A DNA stretch of 38,379 nt. Origin: JAVXGM01 sp036657395 (lineage in GTDB: Bacteria > Bacillota > Clostridia > Peptostreptococcales > Anaerovoracaceae). The stretch is from assembly GCA_036657395.1 (NCBI GenBank), contig JAVXGM010000014.1, positions 1-38,379 of the forward strand. The letters run 5' to 3'. Within the stretch, counting starts at the first letter, position 1. Every line of letters starts with the position of its first letter. Of the stretch, positions 25,537 to 33,754 are shown in pieces. The translations under genes and the position numbers were made by a program. The notes under the pieces are model-generated. The model had not been told where the DNA came from. It made no database searches and saw nothing but the letters and a program-made list of their open reading frames with translations.

Positions 25537-25703
25537 TAAAAATTGCCCTTTGATGACTCCGCATAGTGTTGGAGAAGGCTAATCTGCGGCACATAAGAAC
25601 CTCCGCTTATTGCTGCTTCCTTCCGGACCTGACAAGGTTCACAGTGTCTTATTGCGCAGGACCCAAACCATACCATACGGAGCCATCAAAGGACAATTTC
25701 ATA
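25537..25703 (-). ncRNA. ffs: Signal recognition particle RNA (4.5S/scRNA)
   Basis: Domain IV is unmistakable: GTCAGGTCCGGAAGGAAGCA with the GGAA tetraloop, at about 25613-25633. The two ends form a helix of more than 20 pairs (TTGTCCTTTGATGGCTCCG with CGGAGTCATCAAAGGGCAA). The U-rich sequence directly after the 3' arm can act as a terminator. The RNA is about 165 bases long, much longer than the 4.5S RNA of E. coli but shorter than the roughly 270-base RNA of Bacillus. I see no Alu-domain sequence at the 5' end because the helix starts within about 10 bases of the expected transcription start. Exact ends are estimates. An SRP RNA gene before dnaX is a known arrangement in Firmicutes. Confidence 0.93.
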
Positions 25704-25710
25704 TTTTATG

Positions 25711-25739
25711 ATTATATTATTTTTTACCCTCTTAGTCAA
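25711..25739 (-). promoter_or_regulatory. Sigma-A promoter of the SRP RNA and dnaX unit
   Basis: The -35 box TTGACT (25734-25739) and the -10 box TATAAT (25711-25716) are exactly 17 bp apart. The promoter begins 7 bp after the stop of the AIR synthase-like gene, without a terminator in between. The initiation site should be near 25703. Confidence 0.9.
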
Positions 25740-25746
25740 GGATTAC

Positions 25747-26742
25747 TTATCCTACCACCTTGTATAATTCATCACTTGCCGGTGGGGCTATTTCAATAGA
25801 TTCTCCCTCTAGCTCCATGGAGATACCATATTCCTTTTCCCTGATCATTCCTACATAGGATGCCTGTATCCCTAGGTCTGACATAGCCTTAGCCATTTCA
25901 TCCTTCTTTTCTGGAGCAACCATTATGATCATACAACCACTAGAAATCAGCCTAAGGTAATCAATGTCAAAGTGGTCACAAATCTTTTGGGTGACTGGCT
26001 CTACAGGAACCTTATCTATCCAAACTTCTGATCCGGTATTTGCAATCTGACACATCTCCCAAATTGCTCCCAATACTCCACCTTCAGTAACATCATGCAT
26101 TCCATGGGTTCCCACTTTACCTGCAGCAACACCTTCTGCTACTACGCTTACGTCCTTAAGCAGCTGCCTGGCCTTGGAAATTTCTTCTGTTGTGAGTACT
26201 TCTCTCAGTTCATCCTCAAAGTCGCAGGCAATAATTGCTGCTCCCTCTAATCCTGCAGATTTAGTAATCATAATATAATCTCCCGGGTTCATGTTTTCAG
26301 TGTGCTGTGAAGCACCTTTGCCTCCTCTGCCTATGGCTGTGGAAACGATTACAGGTTTATTTACTGCCGGTGTAATCTCCGTGTGGCCTCCGATGATTTC
26401 TACGCCTAAGGCCTGTGATGCTTCTCCTGCCTGGCGCATCATCTCTGAAATCTCCTCCTCAGTAGTTCCTACAGGAAGCATAACAGCAAGCATAATTCCT
26501 AAGGGCTGAATTCCATTGGATGCTATATCGTTGCATGAGATATGGACTGACAGCTTACCAATCTCGCCGATGGCAGCTGTAATAGGATCTGTGGACATTA
26601 TGCATTCGTAAGATCCAAAATCCACTACAGCGCAATCCTCCCCTATTCCTGGGCGAGTCAGCACCTCTGGTCTTTTAAATTTAATTTTATCAAATACGAT
26701 TTCCTTTAGTAAATCACTGTCAAGCTTACCTGCTTTAAGCAT
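25747..26742 (-). CDS. AIR synthase-related protein (PurM/HypE superfamily)
   Basis: The 331-residue product has the ATP-binding fold of the PurM, ThiL, SelD and HypE superfamily. Typical segments are GIGEDCAVVDFG near the N-terminus, HISCNDIASNGIQPLG, GGHTEITPAV and DVTEGGVLGAIWEM. HypE is the closest look-alike but ends in a conserved cysteine that carries the cyanide ligand precursor; this protein ends PPASDELYKVVG without it, so it is probably not the hydrogenase maturase. Its function is unknown to me. The chosen ATG at 26742 overlaps the ligA stop by 8 bases (ATGCTTAA). It ends the M50 protease-pcrA-ligA unit, whose other members deal with DNA repair. Confidence 0.8.
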   Translation of the reverse strand: MLKAGKLDSDLLKEIVFDKIKFKRPEVLTRPGIGEDCAVVDFGSYECIMSTDPITAAIGEIGKLSVHISCNDIASNGIQPLGIMLAVMLPVGTTEEEISEMMRQAGEASQALGVEIIGGHTEITPAVNKPVIVSTAIGRGGKGASQHTENMNPGDYIMITKSAGLEGAAIIACDFEDELREVLTTEEISKARQLLKDVSVVAEGVAAGKVGTHGMHDVTEGGVLGAIWEMCQIANTGSEVWIDKVPVEPVTQKICDHFDIDYLRLISSGCMIIMVAPEKKDEMAKAMSDLGIQASYVGMIREKEYGISMELEGESIEIAPPASDELYKVVG

Positions 26743-28708
26743 TTTCTCCATCTCCTGTCTTTAACATTGCTATAAAATCTTCTTCTGTAATTATTGGAAT
26801 TTCCAAACTCATGGCTTTTTTGTTTTTTGATGAGCTGGATTGGTTATCGTTATTTATAAGGTAATTAGTCTTTTTACTTACTGCTGCGGCTACTTTCCCG
26901 CCACTTTTTTCTATTAAAGTTTTTAAGGTATCTCTGCTCTTGTAATGATTTAAGCTGCCTGTTATTACAAAGGTTTTCCCTATAAAAGGCTGATCTTCAC
27001 TTTCTGCAAATGATTGGTCAAGAGTTAATACCCGTAATAGGTCTTTCACATTTTTTTTGTTTTTCTCCTCTTGGAAAAATTTGACGTAGGCTTTTGCCAT
27101 AATGGATCCTATGCCATCAATAGCCTCCAATTCTTCTGCTGTAAGGCTTTCCATCTTAGTCCAGTCATTTTTACATGCCTTAGCAATCACTTTTGCATTG
27201 GTAGCCCCTATATTAGGAATCCCAAGACCGTATAAAAGTCTGGCTGGTGTGGTGTTTTTCGCCTTCTTTGCCGCCTCTATCATGTTAATCGCCGATTTTT
27301 CCCCAAAGCCATCTATTGACGCAATCTCTTCACTGTATTTGTCTATGGTAAAAAGGTCTGCAAATTCTGTGACAAATCCCTTAGCTATAAGCTTCTCTAT
27401 AGTTGCCTGAGAAAGACCCTCTAGATTTATGGCATTTCTGGAAACAAAATGGGTAAATGACTTAAGCTGTTTTGCAAGGCACTCTGAATTAGGACAGTAA
27501 AGAACTTCTACATCTTTTTCTTTTTTAATCTGTGTAGCTTTCCCGCAGACTGGGCAGCGATCTGGAATTTTAAGGTTGCCACTCTTGGTCAGGTTTTCTG
27601 CCACCTGAGGAATAATCATATTGGCTTTGTATACTGTAATCCTATCCCCGATACCTAGATTAAGCTCTCTTAAAATGCTTACATTGTGCAGGGAAGCTCG
27701 GCTTACGGTGGTGCCCTCTAGGTCTACCGGATGGAAAATAGCCACCGGATTAATGAGTCCAGTCCTGGATGCGCTCCATTCAACGTCCTCAAGGGTGGTT
27801 TCTTTCGCTTCATCTTTCCATTTGAAGGCAATAGAGTCTCTTGGGAATTTAGCTGTGGAGCCTAAGTTTTCACCATATTGAATATCATCATAGATAAGGA
27901 CTAGACCATCTGATGGAATATCGTTATCTGAAACTTTACCAGCAAACCAATCAACTTCCTTTGAAAGGGTTTCTTTAGTGACTGATACAAAATGAACCAC
28001 TTCAAAACCTTGATCCTTTAGCCACAGTAATTCTTCTTCTCTTTTTGGTTTTTTCAATGCTTCTGCCTCTACTAAAGCAAAAACGTAGAAGTGAACACGT
28101 CTCTCTGCAGTTATTTGATTGTTCAATTGGCGAACAGTTCCACTGCAAAGATTCCTTGGGTTCTTATATTTAGCATCCATATCAACTATGGTTTTGTTTA
28201 ATTCTTCAAAGTCGGAATATCTAATGCAGGCTTCTCCTCGAAGGGTGAGTTCTCCTTTAAATGGAATGGTTACAGGAAGGTTGGCAAAGACTCTTGCATT
28301 GGCGGTTATAACCTCCCCTATTTCCCCGTTGCCTCTTGTAATTCCTTTGTAAAGCTTTCCGTCTTTGTAGGTTAAAACAACGGTAAGACCATCAATTTTC
28401 CATGAAAGCAAGCCTTTTTCTTCTCCAAGCCAAGCCCGGAGCTGATCCACGTCCTTAGTTTTATCTAGGGATAGCATGGGGGACGCATGAGCCTCTTTAG
28501 GAAGATCGCTTAAAACCTGGTACCCCACATTTGCAGTAGGACTATTTGACATAACAATGCCAGTCTCTTTTTCCAATGCCATCAATTTGTCATACTCTTC
28601 ATCATATTCCAGATTTGGGATAATCTCCCTACTCTCTTGATAATATGCCTTGGCCGCTTTATTTAGAAAATCCACCTTTTCTTTCATGGATTTTTGTTTG
28701 TCTTTCAT
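26735..28708 (-). CDS. ligA: NAD-dependent DNA ligase, divergent
   Basis: DNA ligase LigA seals nicks using NAD+. Domain order is complete in 657 residues: NAD-binding domain Ia (YYQESREIIPNLEYDEEYDKL), adenylation domain with the catalytic lysine in KIDG (about residue 104), OB fold, four-cysteine zinc finger (CPVCG...CPNSEC, about residues 384-409), helix-hairpin-helix repeats and a BRCT domain (from about residue 576). Several motifs differ from the consensus: KIDG for KLDG, RGNGEIGE for RGDGxxGE, and FKWKDEAKET where FKFPAE is usual. The ATG at 28708 has AGGG 8 bases upstream; it lies just after the pcrA stop. pcrA-ligA is a common pair in Firmicutes. It may be the only ligase or a second copy. 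Confidence 0.9.
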   Translation of the reverse strand: MKDKQKSMKEKVDFLNKAAKAYYQESREIIPNLEYDEEYDKLMALEKETGIVMSNSPTANVGYQVLSDLPKEAHASPMLSLDKTKDVDQLRAWLGEEKGLLSWKIDGLTVVLTYKDGKLYKGITRGNGEIGEVITANARVFANLPVTIPFKGELTLRGEACIRYSDFEELNKTIVDMDAKYKNPRNLCSGTVRQLNNQITAERRVHFYVFALVEAEALKKPKREEELLWLKDQGFEVVHFVSVTKETLSKEVDWFAGKVSDNDIPSDGLVLIYDDIQYGENLGSTAKFPRDSIAFKWKDEAKETTLEDVEWSASRTGLINPVAIFHPVDLEGTTVSRASLHNVSILRELNLGIGDRITVYKANMIIPQVAENLTKSGNLKIPDRCPVCGKATQIKKEKDVEVLYCPNSECLAKQLKSFTHFVSRNAINLEGLSQATIEKLIAKGFVTEFADLFTIDKYSEEIASIDGFGEKSAINMIEAAKKAKNTTPARLLYGLGIPNIGATNAKVIAKACKNDWTKMESLTAEELEAIDGIGSIMAKAYVKFFQEEKNKKNVKDLLRVLTLDQSFAESEDQPFIGKTFVITGSLNHYKSRDTLKTLIEKSGGKVAAAVSKKTNYLINNDNQSSSSKNKKAMSLEIPIITEEDFIAMLKTGDGENA

Positions 28709-28721
28709 TGATCTTTCCCTC

Positions 28722-30935
28722 TCATTTTTCCTCAACCCAAGGCTCTAGTGGTGCAAGATCTGTTGCTAGTTTTTTTACATCTCCTGAACGGAATTCTACT
28801 GTGGTAATCTTGTTGTTTGAGGCAATAACTGTGCCGCCTCCAAACTTAGGGTGTTTCACTAATTGTCCCTTAACAAAAGCCTGGCTTTTTCCGCTTACAT
28901 TTTTAGCCACTTGTTCTCTAGCCAGCTTTAACTGGTCAAATGGATTGTATGGTTTCTTTTTCTTAAAGCCATCTTCAAAGACTGGGGCTCCACTTTTTTT
29001 ATGGTCGCTGAAAATAGCGTCTCCAATAATAAGGTGTTGGTCTAGTTCTCTTAAAAACTGAGATTCTCTAGTATTATCAGTTTTTCCAAATAATGTTCGC
29101 AAGGCTGCGCTGGTCAAAGTTAAACGTTCTTTTGCACGAGTCATACCTACATAGCAAAGTCTACGCTCTTCTTCAATTCCTTTTGGAGTTTCAAAGGATC
29201 TCCACCCAGGAAACAGGCCATCTTCCATGCCAGGCATAAATACTACTGGAAATTCCAATCCTTTGGCTGCATGTAGGGTCATGAGAACTACTGCATCCTC
29301 ATTTTCGTCATGGTTATCCACTTCTGCTAGAAGGGCAATTCGCTCCATAAACTCACCAAGTGTCAGCTCCGGGTTTTCCTTTTCATAATCGTAAATAACC
29401 GATTTAAACTCTAGAAGGTTTTCCATTCTGCTTTCTGCTTCTAACTTTTTTTGATCTTCTAAGGCTTTTAAATATTCCGTCTTTATAAGAAGTCCATCGT
29501 AAATATCTGAAACCCTAAGGTTTTCTTTCTCTTGGCCGTAAGCTATAATAGCATGAACCATCAGCTTTACGCTTTCTACTGATTTTTTGGGTAGACTTTC
29601 CACCACTTCATCATCATTTAGGGTCTGAAATAGGCTTTCCCCTCGAACCTTGGCCAAGGCTATTAACTTTTCTATGGTCTTTGTGCCGATTCCTCGCTTT
29701 GGCTCGTTGATAATCCTCACTAGCGACAAATCGTCAGCTGGATTTTGCACCAGACGCATATAGGCCACCATGTCCTTAATCTCTTTTCGATCATAATATC
29801 GAAGTCCGCCAAGAACTCTGTACGGTATGTCTCTACTAGAAAGTGCTTCCTCGAAGGTTCTAGATTGGGCATTCATTCTATATAAAATAGCGAAGTCCTT
29901 ATATTTCCGCTCTTGGGTTTTCAATCTGTCTATTTCTTGCCCAATGTATCTAGCTTCATCCCGCTCGTCATCACCACGGTAATAGGTGATCTTGTCTCCG
30001 TCTTCTTTAGATGTCCAAAGGGTCTTATCTTTTCGGCTGTTATTTTTTTTCACCACGGAATGAGCTACAGCTAAAATATTCCCTGTGGAACGGTAGTTTT
30101 GCTCAAGCTTGATTACTTTTACACCTTTAAAATCCTTTTCAAAGCTAAGGATATTTTTAATGTCTGCACCTCGCCATTGATATATACATTGATCATCGTC
30201 TCCAACTACGCATAGGTTATTGTGTGCCGCTGACAACATTTTAACCAAAGTGTATTGAATATAGTTAGTATCCTGATATTCATCTACCATAATATATTGA
30301 AATCTGTTCTGATATTCTTCTAAAACATTTTTGTCTTTCTTAAGCAGTAGTACTGCATTTAGAAGAAGGTCATCAAAATCCATAGCATTATTCTTTTTCA
30401 AGATTTTCTCATAGTTAAGGAAAACTTGATGGATTAATTTGGTCTTTGAATCTTCTCCATAAGTCTTAATATAGTCTTTTGGACTAATGAGTTTCTCCTT
30501 ACAGTCACTAATTATTTTCAGTAGATACTTTGGTGTGTACCGCTTATCGTCTATCTTTAATTCTTTAATAATAGATTTAACTATTGTTTTTTGATCTGTA
30601 GGATCGTAAACCACAAAATCATTGTTGTAACCTAAAACATCTGCGTGATAGCGTAGTATACGCAAGCACGCAGAGTGAAAGGTAAGAATCCACATATTGA
30701 CATCGCTTCCAATTAGGGCTTTAGCCCTATCACGCATCTCTTTTGCCGCCTTGTTTGTAAATGTTACGGCCAAAATGCTGCTAGGGTTTATGTTCTTTTC
30801 TAAAATCATATGGGCGATTCGGTGGGTCATGGTGCTAGTCTTGCCACTGCCAGCGCCAGCTAGGATGAGTAGTGGTCCTTTAGTATGTAAAGCAGCTTCT
30901 CGCTGCTCAGGGTTTAATTTATCTAAATATTCCAT
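28722..30935 (-). CDS. pcrA: DNA helicase PcrA/UvrD
   Basis: This superfamily 1A helicase moves 3' to 5' in nucleotide excision repair, removal of stalled complexes and plasmid replication. Walker A is GAGSGKT (residues 27-33), Walker B DEYQDTN, followed by GDDDQCIYQWRGAD, the arginine of QNYRSTGNI, and the motif VVLMTLHAAKGLEFPVVF. The C-terminal RNA polymerase-interacting segment (KHPKFGGGTVIAS) shows that it is PcrA-type and not Rep. The product is 737 residues. The ribosome binding site is weak, and the gap to the M50 protease is 20 bp, so translation may be coupled. Confidence 0.96.
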   Translation of the reverse strand: MEYLDKLNPEQREAALHTKGPLLILAGAGSGKTSTMTHRIAHMILEKNINPSSILAVTFTNKAAKEMRDRAKALIGSDVNMWILTFHSACLRILRYHADVLGYNNDFVVYDPTDQKTIVKSIIKELKIDDKRYTPKYLLKIISDCKEKLISPKDYIKTYGEDSKTKLIHQVFLNYEKILKKNNAMDFDDLLLNAVLLLKKDKNVLEEYQNRFQYIMVDEYQDTNYIQYTLVKMLSAAHNNLCVVGDDDQCIYQWRGADIKNILSFEKDFKGVKVIKLEQNYRSTGNILAVAHSVVKKNNSRKDKTLWTSKEDGDKITYYRGDDERDEARYIGQEIDRLKTQERKYKDFAILYRMNAQSRTFEEALSSRDIPYRVLGGLRYYDRKEIKDMVAYMRLVQNPADDLSLVRIINEPKRGIGTKTIEKLIALAKVRGESLFQTLNDDEVVESLPKKSVESVKLMVHAIIAYGQEKENLRVSDIYDGLLIKTEYLKALEDQKKLEAESRMENLLEFKSVIYDYEKENPELTLGEFMERIALLAEVDNHDENEDAVVLMTLHAAKGLEFPVVFMPGMEDGLFPGWRSFETPKGIEEERRLCYVGMTRAKERLTLTSAALRTLFGKTDNTRESQFLRELDQHLIIGDAIFSDHKKSGAPVFEDGFKKKKPYNPFDQLKLAREQVAKNVSGKSQAFVKGQLVKHPKFGGGTVIASNNKITTVEFRSGDVKKLATDLAPLEPWVEEK

Positions 30936-30955
30936 GGGTTATACTTCCATTCTCA

Positions 30956-31720
30956 TCAAAAAATAATATACTGTGCAATTAGATTCATAAAGAAGTTAAC
31001 ACCAGGTGATAAAATCCTATCAGTTATTCCGAAGATAATTAGAAACATCAATATGAAAAATCCATTGTTGTAGATTTGGTAATATAGATTAGTATGCTTA
31101 ATGTTAAATATCTCAGAAACTACGGAAAATCCATCTAATGGTGGCACCGGAATTAAGTTAAAAATCATAAGAACTAGATTGATTTGAATAACATATAGAA
31201 ATACTGTCCAAATGGTGCCCCAAAGGCCTGCCCCTAACACTTCTTGACCTGCGGCCATATAAATAAACTTCATAACAAATCCAAAGACTATTGCCACAAG
31301 TAAATTCATCACCACTCCTGCAAGGGATACTAGTAATTCGTCACGTCTTCTATTCTTAAAATTGTTTGGGTTAATCTCTACCGGGACTCCCCAGCCAAAC
31401 CCGGCAAAGAGCAAGGCAATAAATCCAATAGGATCTATGTGTGCCATTGGGTTTACAGTGACCCTTCCCTGGAGCTTAGGAGTTGGATCGCCTAGTTTGT
31501 AGGCTACCCACCCGTGGGCAAATTCGTGAAAGGACAGACCAATCACTACTCCTGGTATAATCATCAGCGTATTCATAAGCCAATCTAAAGGGCTATCAAA
31601 CCTGCCACCCCTAAATGAATTGAAAATCAGTAACGCAAAAAATATTAAAAACATTGGGTTTATATTTCGTCTCAAAAAATCATTCCTTTCTTTTACATAA
31701 AGTATCTCATATTCTATCAC
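30956..31720 (-). CDS. Site-2 protease family (M50) membrane metalloprotease
   Basis: The 254-residue membrane protein has the zinc motif HEFAHG (His65, Glu66, His69) and the third ligand motif NLIPVPPLDG about 125 residues later. These are the marks of rhomboid-unrelated site-2 proteases that cut within membranes. This compact form without PDZ or CBS domain is common in Firmicutes; its substrates are unknown. The start is GTG at 31720, with GGGGTGAG directly upstream; an in-frame TTG sits about 15 codons downstream. Although BofA, encoded elsewhere in the window, regulates an M50 protease (SpoIVFB), SpoIVFB carries extra features and I see no evidence that this is it. Confidence 0.87.
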   Translation of the reverse strand: MIEYEILYVKERNDFLRRNINPMFLIFFALLIFNSFRGGRFDSPLDWLMNTLMIIPGVVIGLSFHEFAHGWVAYKLGDPTPKLQGRVTVNPMAHIDPIGFIALLFAGFGWGVPVEINPNNFKNRRRDELLVSLAGVVMNLLVAIVFGFVMKFIYMAAGQEVLGAGLWGTIWTVFLYVIQINLVLMIFNLIPVPPLDGFSVVSEIFNIKHTNLYYQIYNNGFFILMFLIIFGITDRILSPGVNFFMNLIAQYIIF

Positions 31721-31757
31721 AACTCACCCCCTTTTTAAATATGATAACTAATAAAAT

Positions 31758-31772
31758 CAATATTAAATATTG
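31758..31772. repeat. Perfect palindrome before the LysM gene
   Basis: CAATATT-A-AATATTG reads the same on both strands around a single central base. It lies in the divergent gap between the M50 gene and the LysM gene, directly before the AAGGAG of the latter. It may be an operator or a weak leader hairpin. Confidence 0.4.
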
Positions 31773-31789
31773 GAAGGAGAAATGGTTTA

Positions 31790-32152
31790 ATGAAAAGCCC
31801 TTATATTTGCGTCGCCATTTGCAAAGTTGCTCCTGGTGACACCTTATATTCTATTGCCAAGGCATATAAAGTGCCTGTGGATTTGCTTATGGCTGCCAAC
31901 AAAATTACCAATCCATACAACTTAACAGTAGGTGCTAAGCTTTGTATTCCCGGAAAAGAAGAAAATATTCCTAATCCTCCAGAAGATGTGCCAGATCCAT
32001 GCCAGGTCATTCATCGGGTAGACTCTGGTGATACTTTATACATGATTGCCAAAATGCATAAGGTCACTTTGGATGCTTTGATGAAAGCTAATCCTAATGT
32101 GGATCCATATGAGCTAACTATAGGCATGGAGCTTTGCATCCCTAAGGCATAA
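31790..32152 (+). CDS. Protein with two LysM domains
   Basis: This is the only gene on the plus strand. The 120-residue product consists of two LysM repeats (about residues 10-54 and 73-118), each with the pattern GDTLYxIAK and ending in LCIP, joined by a Pro/Glu linker. LysM binds N-acetylglucosamine polymers such as peptidoglycan. No signal peptide and no enzyme domain are present. Leaderless LysM proteins occur in spore coats and similar layers in Firmicutes, so a spore-associated role is possible. The five cysteines are unusual for a short LysM protein. AAGGAG lies 10 bases before the ATG. I cannot define its promoter. Confidence 0.82.
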   Translation: MKSPYICVAICKVAPGDTLYSIAKAYKVPVDLLMAANKITNPYNLTVGAKLCIPGKEENIPNPPEDVPDPCQVIHRVDSGDTLYMIAKMHKVTLDALMKANPNVDPYELTIGMELCIPKA

Positions 32153-32200
32153 AAAAAAGTCCTGTGACAGATTTGCAAAGTTGCTTTTGTCATAGGACTT
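32151..32200 (-). terminator. Intrinsic terminator of the cardiolipin synthase gene
   Basis: AAGTCCTATGACA and TGTCACAGGACTT form 13 near-perfect pairs with an 18-base loop, followed on the minus strand by eight T residues. The T-run overlaps the stop codon of the converging LysM gene. On the plus strand the stem is followed only by ATTAATT, so it is a weak terminator for LysM. Confidence 0.85.
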
Positions 32201-32205
32201 ATTAA

Positions 32206-33678
32206 TTACAATATATCTGATATAAGCCTAGCAAAGGCTTCCTTTGTTCTAATGGCCCAGGATCTGTTGTCATACAAGTTCTTTGTCAATTCATGACAGC
32301 TTTCCATGTCCTCCTCAAATATTTTTTCAAGCTTTGCTGCTTCATCTTGATCGTAAATCAAAGCATTTGATTCAAAGTTAAGGGAAAAGCTTCGCCTGTC
32401 AAAGTTTGCCGAGCCTATACTTGCCACTTCTGTATCCACCACTAGGGTTTTTGCATGTAGAAAGCCATCATCGTAAATGAATACTCTCCCACCAGAATTA
32501 ATCAATTCTCCCACATATGAATAGGTAGCCCAGTACACAAAAACATGGTCTGGCATGCAGGGAATCATTAATCGAACATCCACTCCTGATTGGGCGGCCA
32601 TTTTCAATGATTCTAAGATACTAGCATCAGGTACAAAGTAGGGTGTTTGCAAGTAAATATTTTTTTCTGCTGAGGTAATCATTTTCATGTAGGCACGTTT
32701 TACTTCTTCTCTTGGGGTATCTGGCCCACAGGAAACAATTTGAATGCCAGTGTGTCCAGCTTCAATCATACCACTGTAATACGCCTGGGAAAGAGCCACT
32801 TTTTCTCTGGATGCAAATCTCCAGTCTAATAAAAATCTTGCATTAATATCCTGTACACATCCTCCCATAAGGCGAATATGTGTATCTCTCCAATTGCCGA
32901 ATTTTTTCTTTTTCCCTAAATATTCTTTGGCTATGTTAAAACCACCAATATATCCAATCTTCCCATCTACTATGGCAAGCTTTCGGTGGTTACGGTAGTT
33001 GAATTTAAGATTTATTACTTTCAATTTTGGTGGAAAGAAATATGCCCGTTTTCCACCAGCCAAAAGATATTCATTTAAAACCACATCATTGATATGGCGG
33101 CTTCCCATTGCGTCCACAAGAAATCGGACTTCAACTCCTTCTCTAGCCTTTTGGGCCAATACTTTAATAAGCATTTCCCCTGCCTCATCATTTTTCACGA
33201 TAAAAAACATAATATTAATAGTTTCTTTTGCATTTTTAATATCTTCAATAAAGGCATCCATCAAACCGTTACCATCTGTAATAATTGACATTTTGTTGTT
33301 CTGGGTGTAATAAGCTCTACTATAAATTTGATTGAGATGAATCATATCCTTCCATAGCCTTGCAGGAGGTGTAGAAAAGTTAAAAACCCCATTCTTCATC
33401 TCTTCGCTCTGCCTCTTTAAGCTGCCACTTATAGACTTTTCCTCTTCTCTTGTCAATTGGAATATTTTCTTCCTAATAAGAACCTGAGAAAAAAAAAGGT
33501 AAAGAATTATACCTACAATAGGAAACACAAAAATAAGCACAATCCAAGTCATTGTCGCTCCTGAATTTTTATGATCCCAAATTACGATTATCAAGGTGGC
33601 AATCACATTTATTATAAAAATCGCCAGGACAAATTTTACAAAAATGGGCATTGTCTCCCAATTATCAAGCCAGTCCAT
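32206..33678 (-). CDS. cls: Cardiolipin synthase
   Basis: This membrane enzyme of the phospholipase D family joins two phosphatidylglycerol molecules to cardiolipin and glycerol. Two transmembrane helices lie at the N-terminus (about residues 13-35 and 42-63). The two catalytic HKD motifs are NHRKLAIVDGKIGYIGGFN near residue 228 and LHAKTLVVDTEVASIGSANF near residue 408. The 490-residue length matches ClsA types. The AGAGG ribosome binding site precedes the ATG. It has its own promoter, overlapping the end of the ABC ATPase gene. Confidence 0.94.
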   Translation of the reverse strand: MDWLDNWETMPIFVKFVLAIFIINVIATLIIVIWDHKNSGATMTWIVLIFVFPIVGIILYLFFSQVLIRKKIFQLTREEEKSISGSLKRQSEEMKNGVFNFSTPPARLWKDMIHLNQIYSRAYYTQNNKMSIITDGNGLMDAFIEDIKNAKETINIMFFIVKNDEAGEMLIKVLAQKAREGVEVRFLVDAMGSRHINDVVLNEYLLAGGKRAYFFPPKLKVINLKFNYRNHRKLAIVDGKIGYIGGFNIAKEYLGKKKKFGNWRDTHIRLMGGCVQDINARFLLDWRFASREKVALSQAYYSGMIEAGHTGIQIVSCGPDTPREEVKRAYMKMITSAEKNIYLQTPYFVPDASILESLKMAAQSGVDVRLMIPCMPDHVFVYWATYSYVGELINSGGRVFIYDDGFLHAKTLVVDTEVASIGSANFDRRSFSLNFESNALIYDQDEAAKLEKIFEEDMESCHELTKNLYDNRSWAIRTKEAFARLISDIL

Positions 33679-33724
33679 AAAGATGCCTCTTTTCCTCGTG
33701 GTTACAGAAATTTTCTACTCTATA

Positions 33725-33754
33725 ATTATAACACTTACAACAACATTCTGTCAT
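33725..33754 (-). promoter_or_regulatory. Promoter of the cardiolipin synthase gene
   Basis: An extended -10 element TGTTATAAT with TATAAT at 33725-33730 is 18 bp from ATGACA (33749-33754). The -35 box lies within the last codons of the ABC ATPase gene upstream. There is no terminator between the two genes. Confidence 0.65.

Noticed and set aside
25570..25740. A tRNA gene near the SRP RNA
   Set aside because: No cloverleaf or T-arm sequence GTTCRANYC is present; the paired ends belong to the SRP RNA helix.
31732..31760. A promoter for the M50 protease gene (TTGATT, 17 bp, TAAAAA)
   Set aside because: The predicted transcription start would fall inside the ribosome binding site of the GTG start, so the assignment is not consistent.
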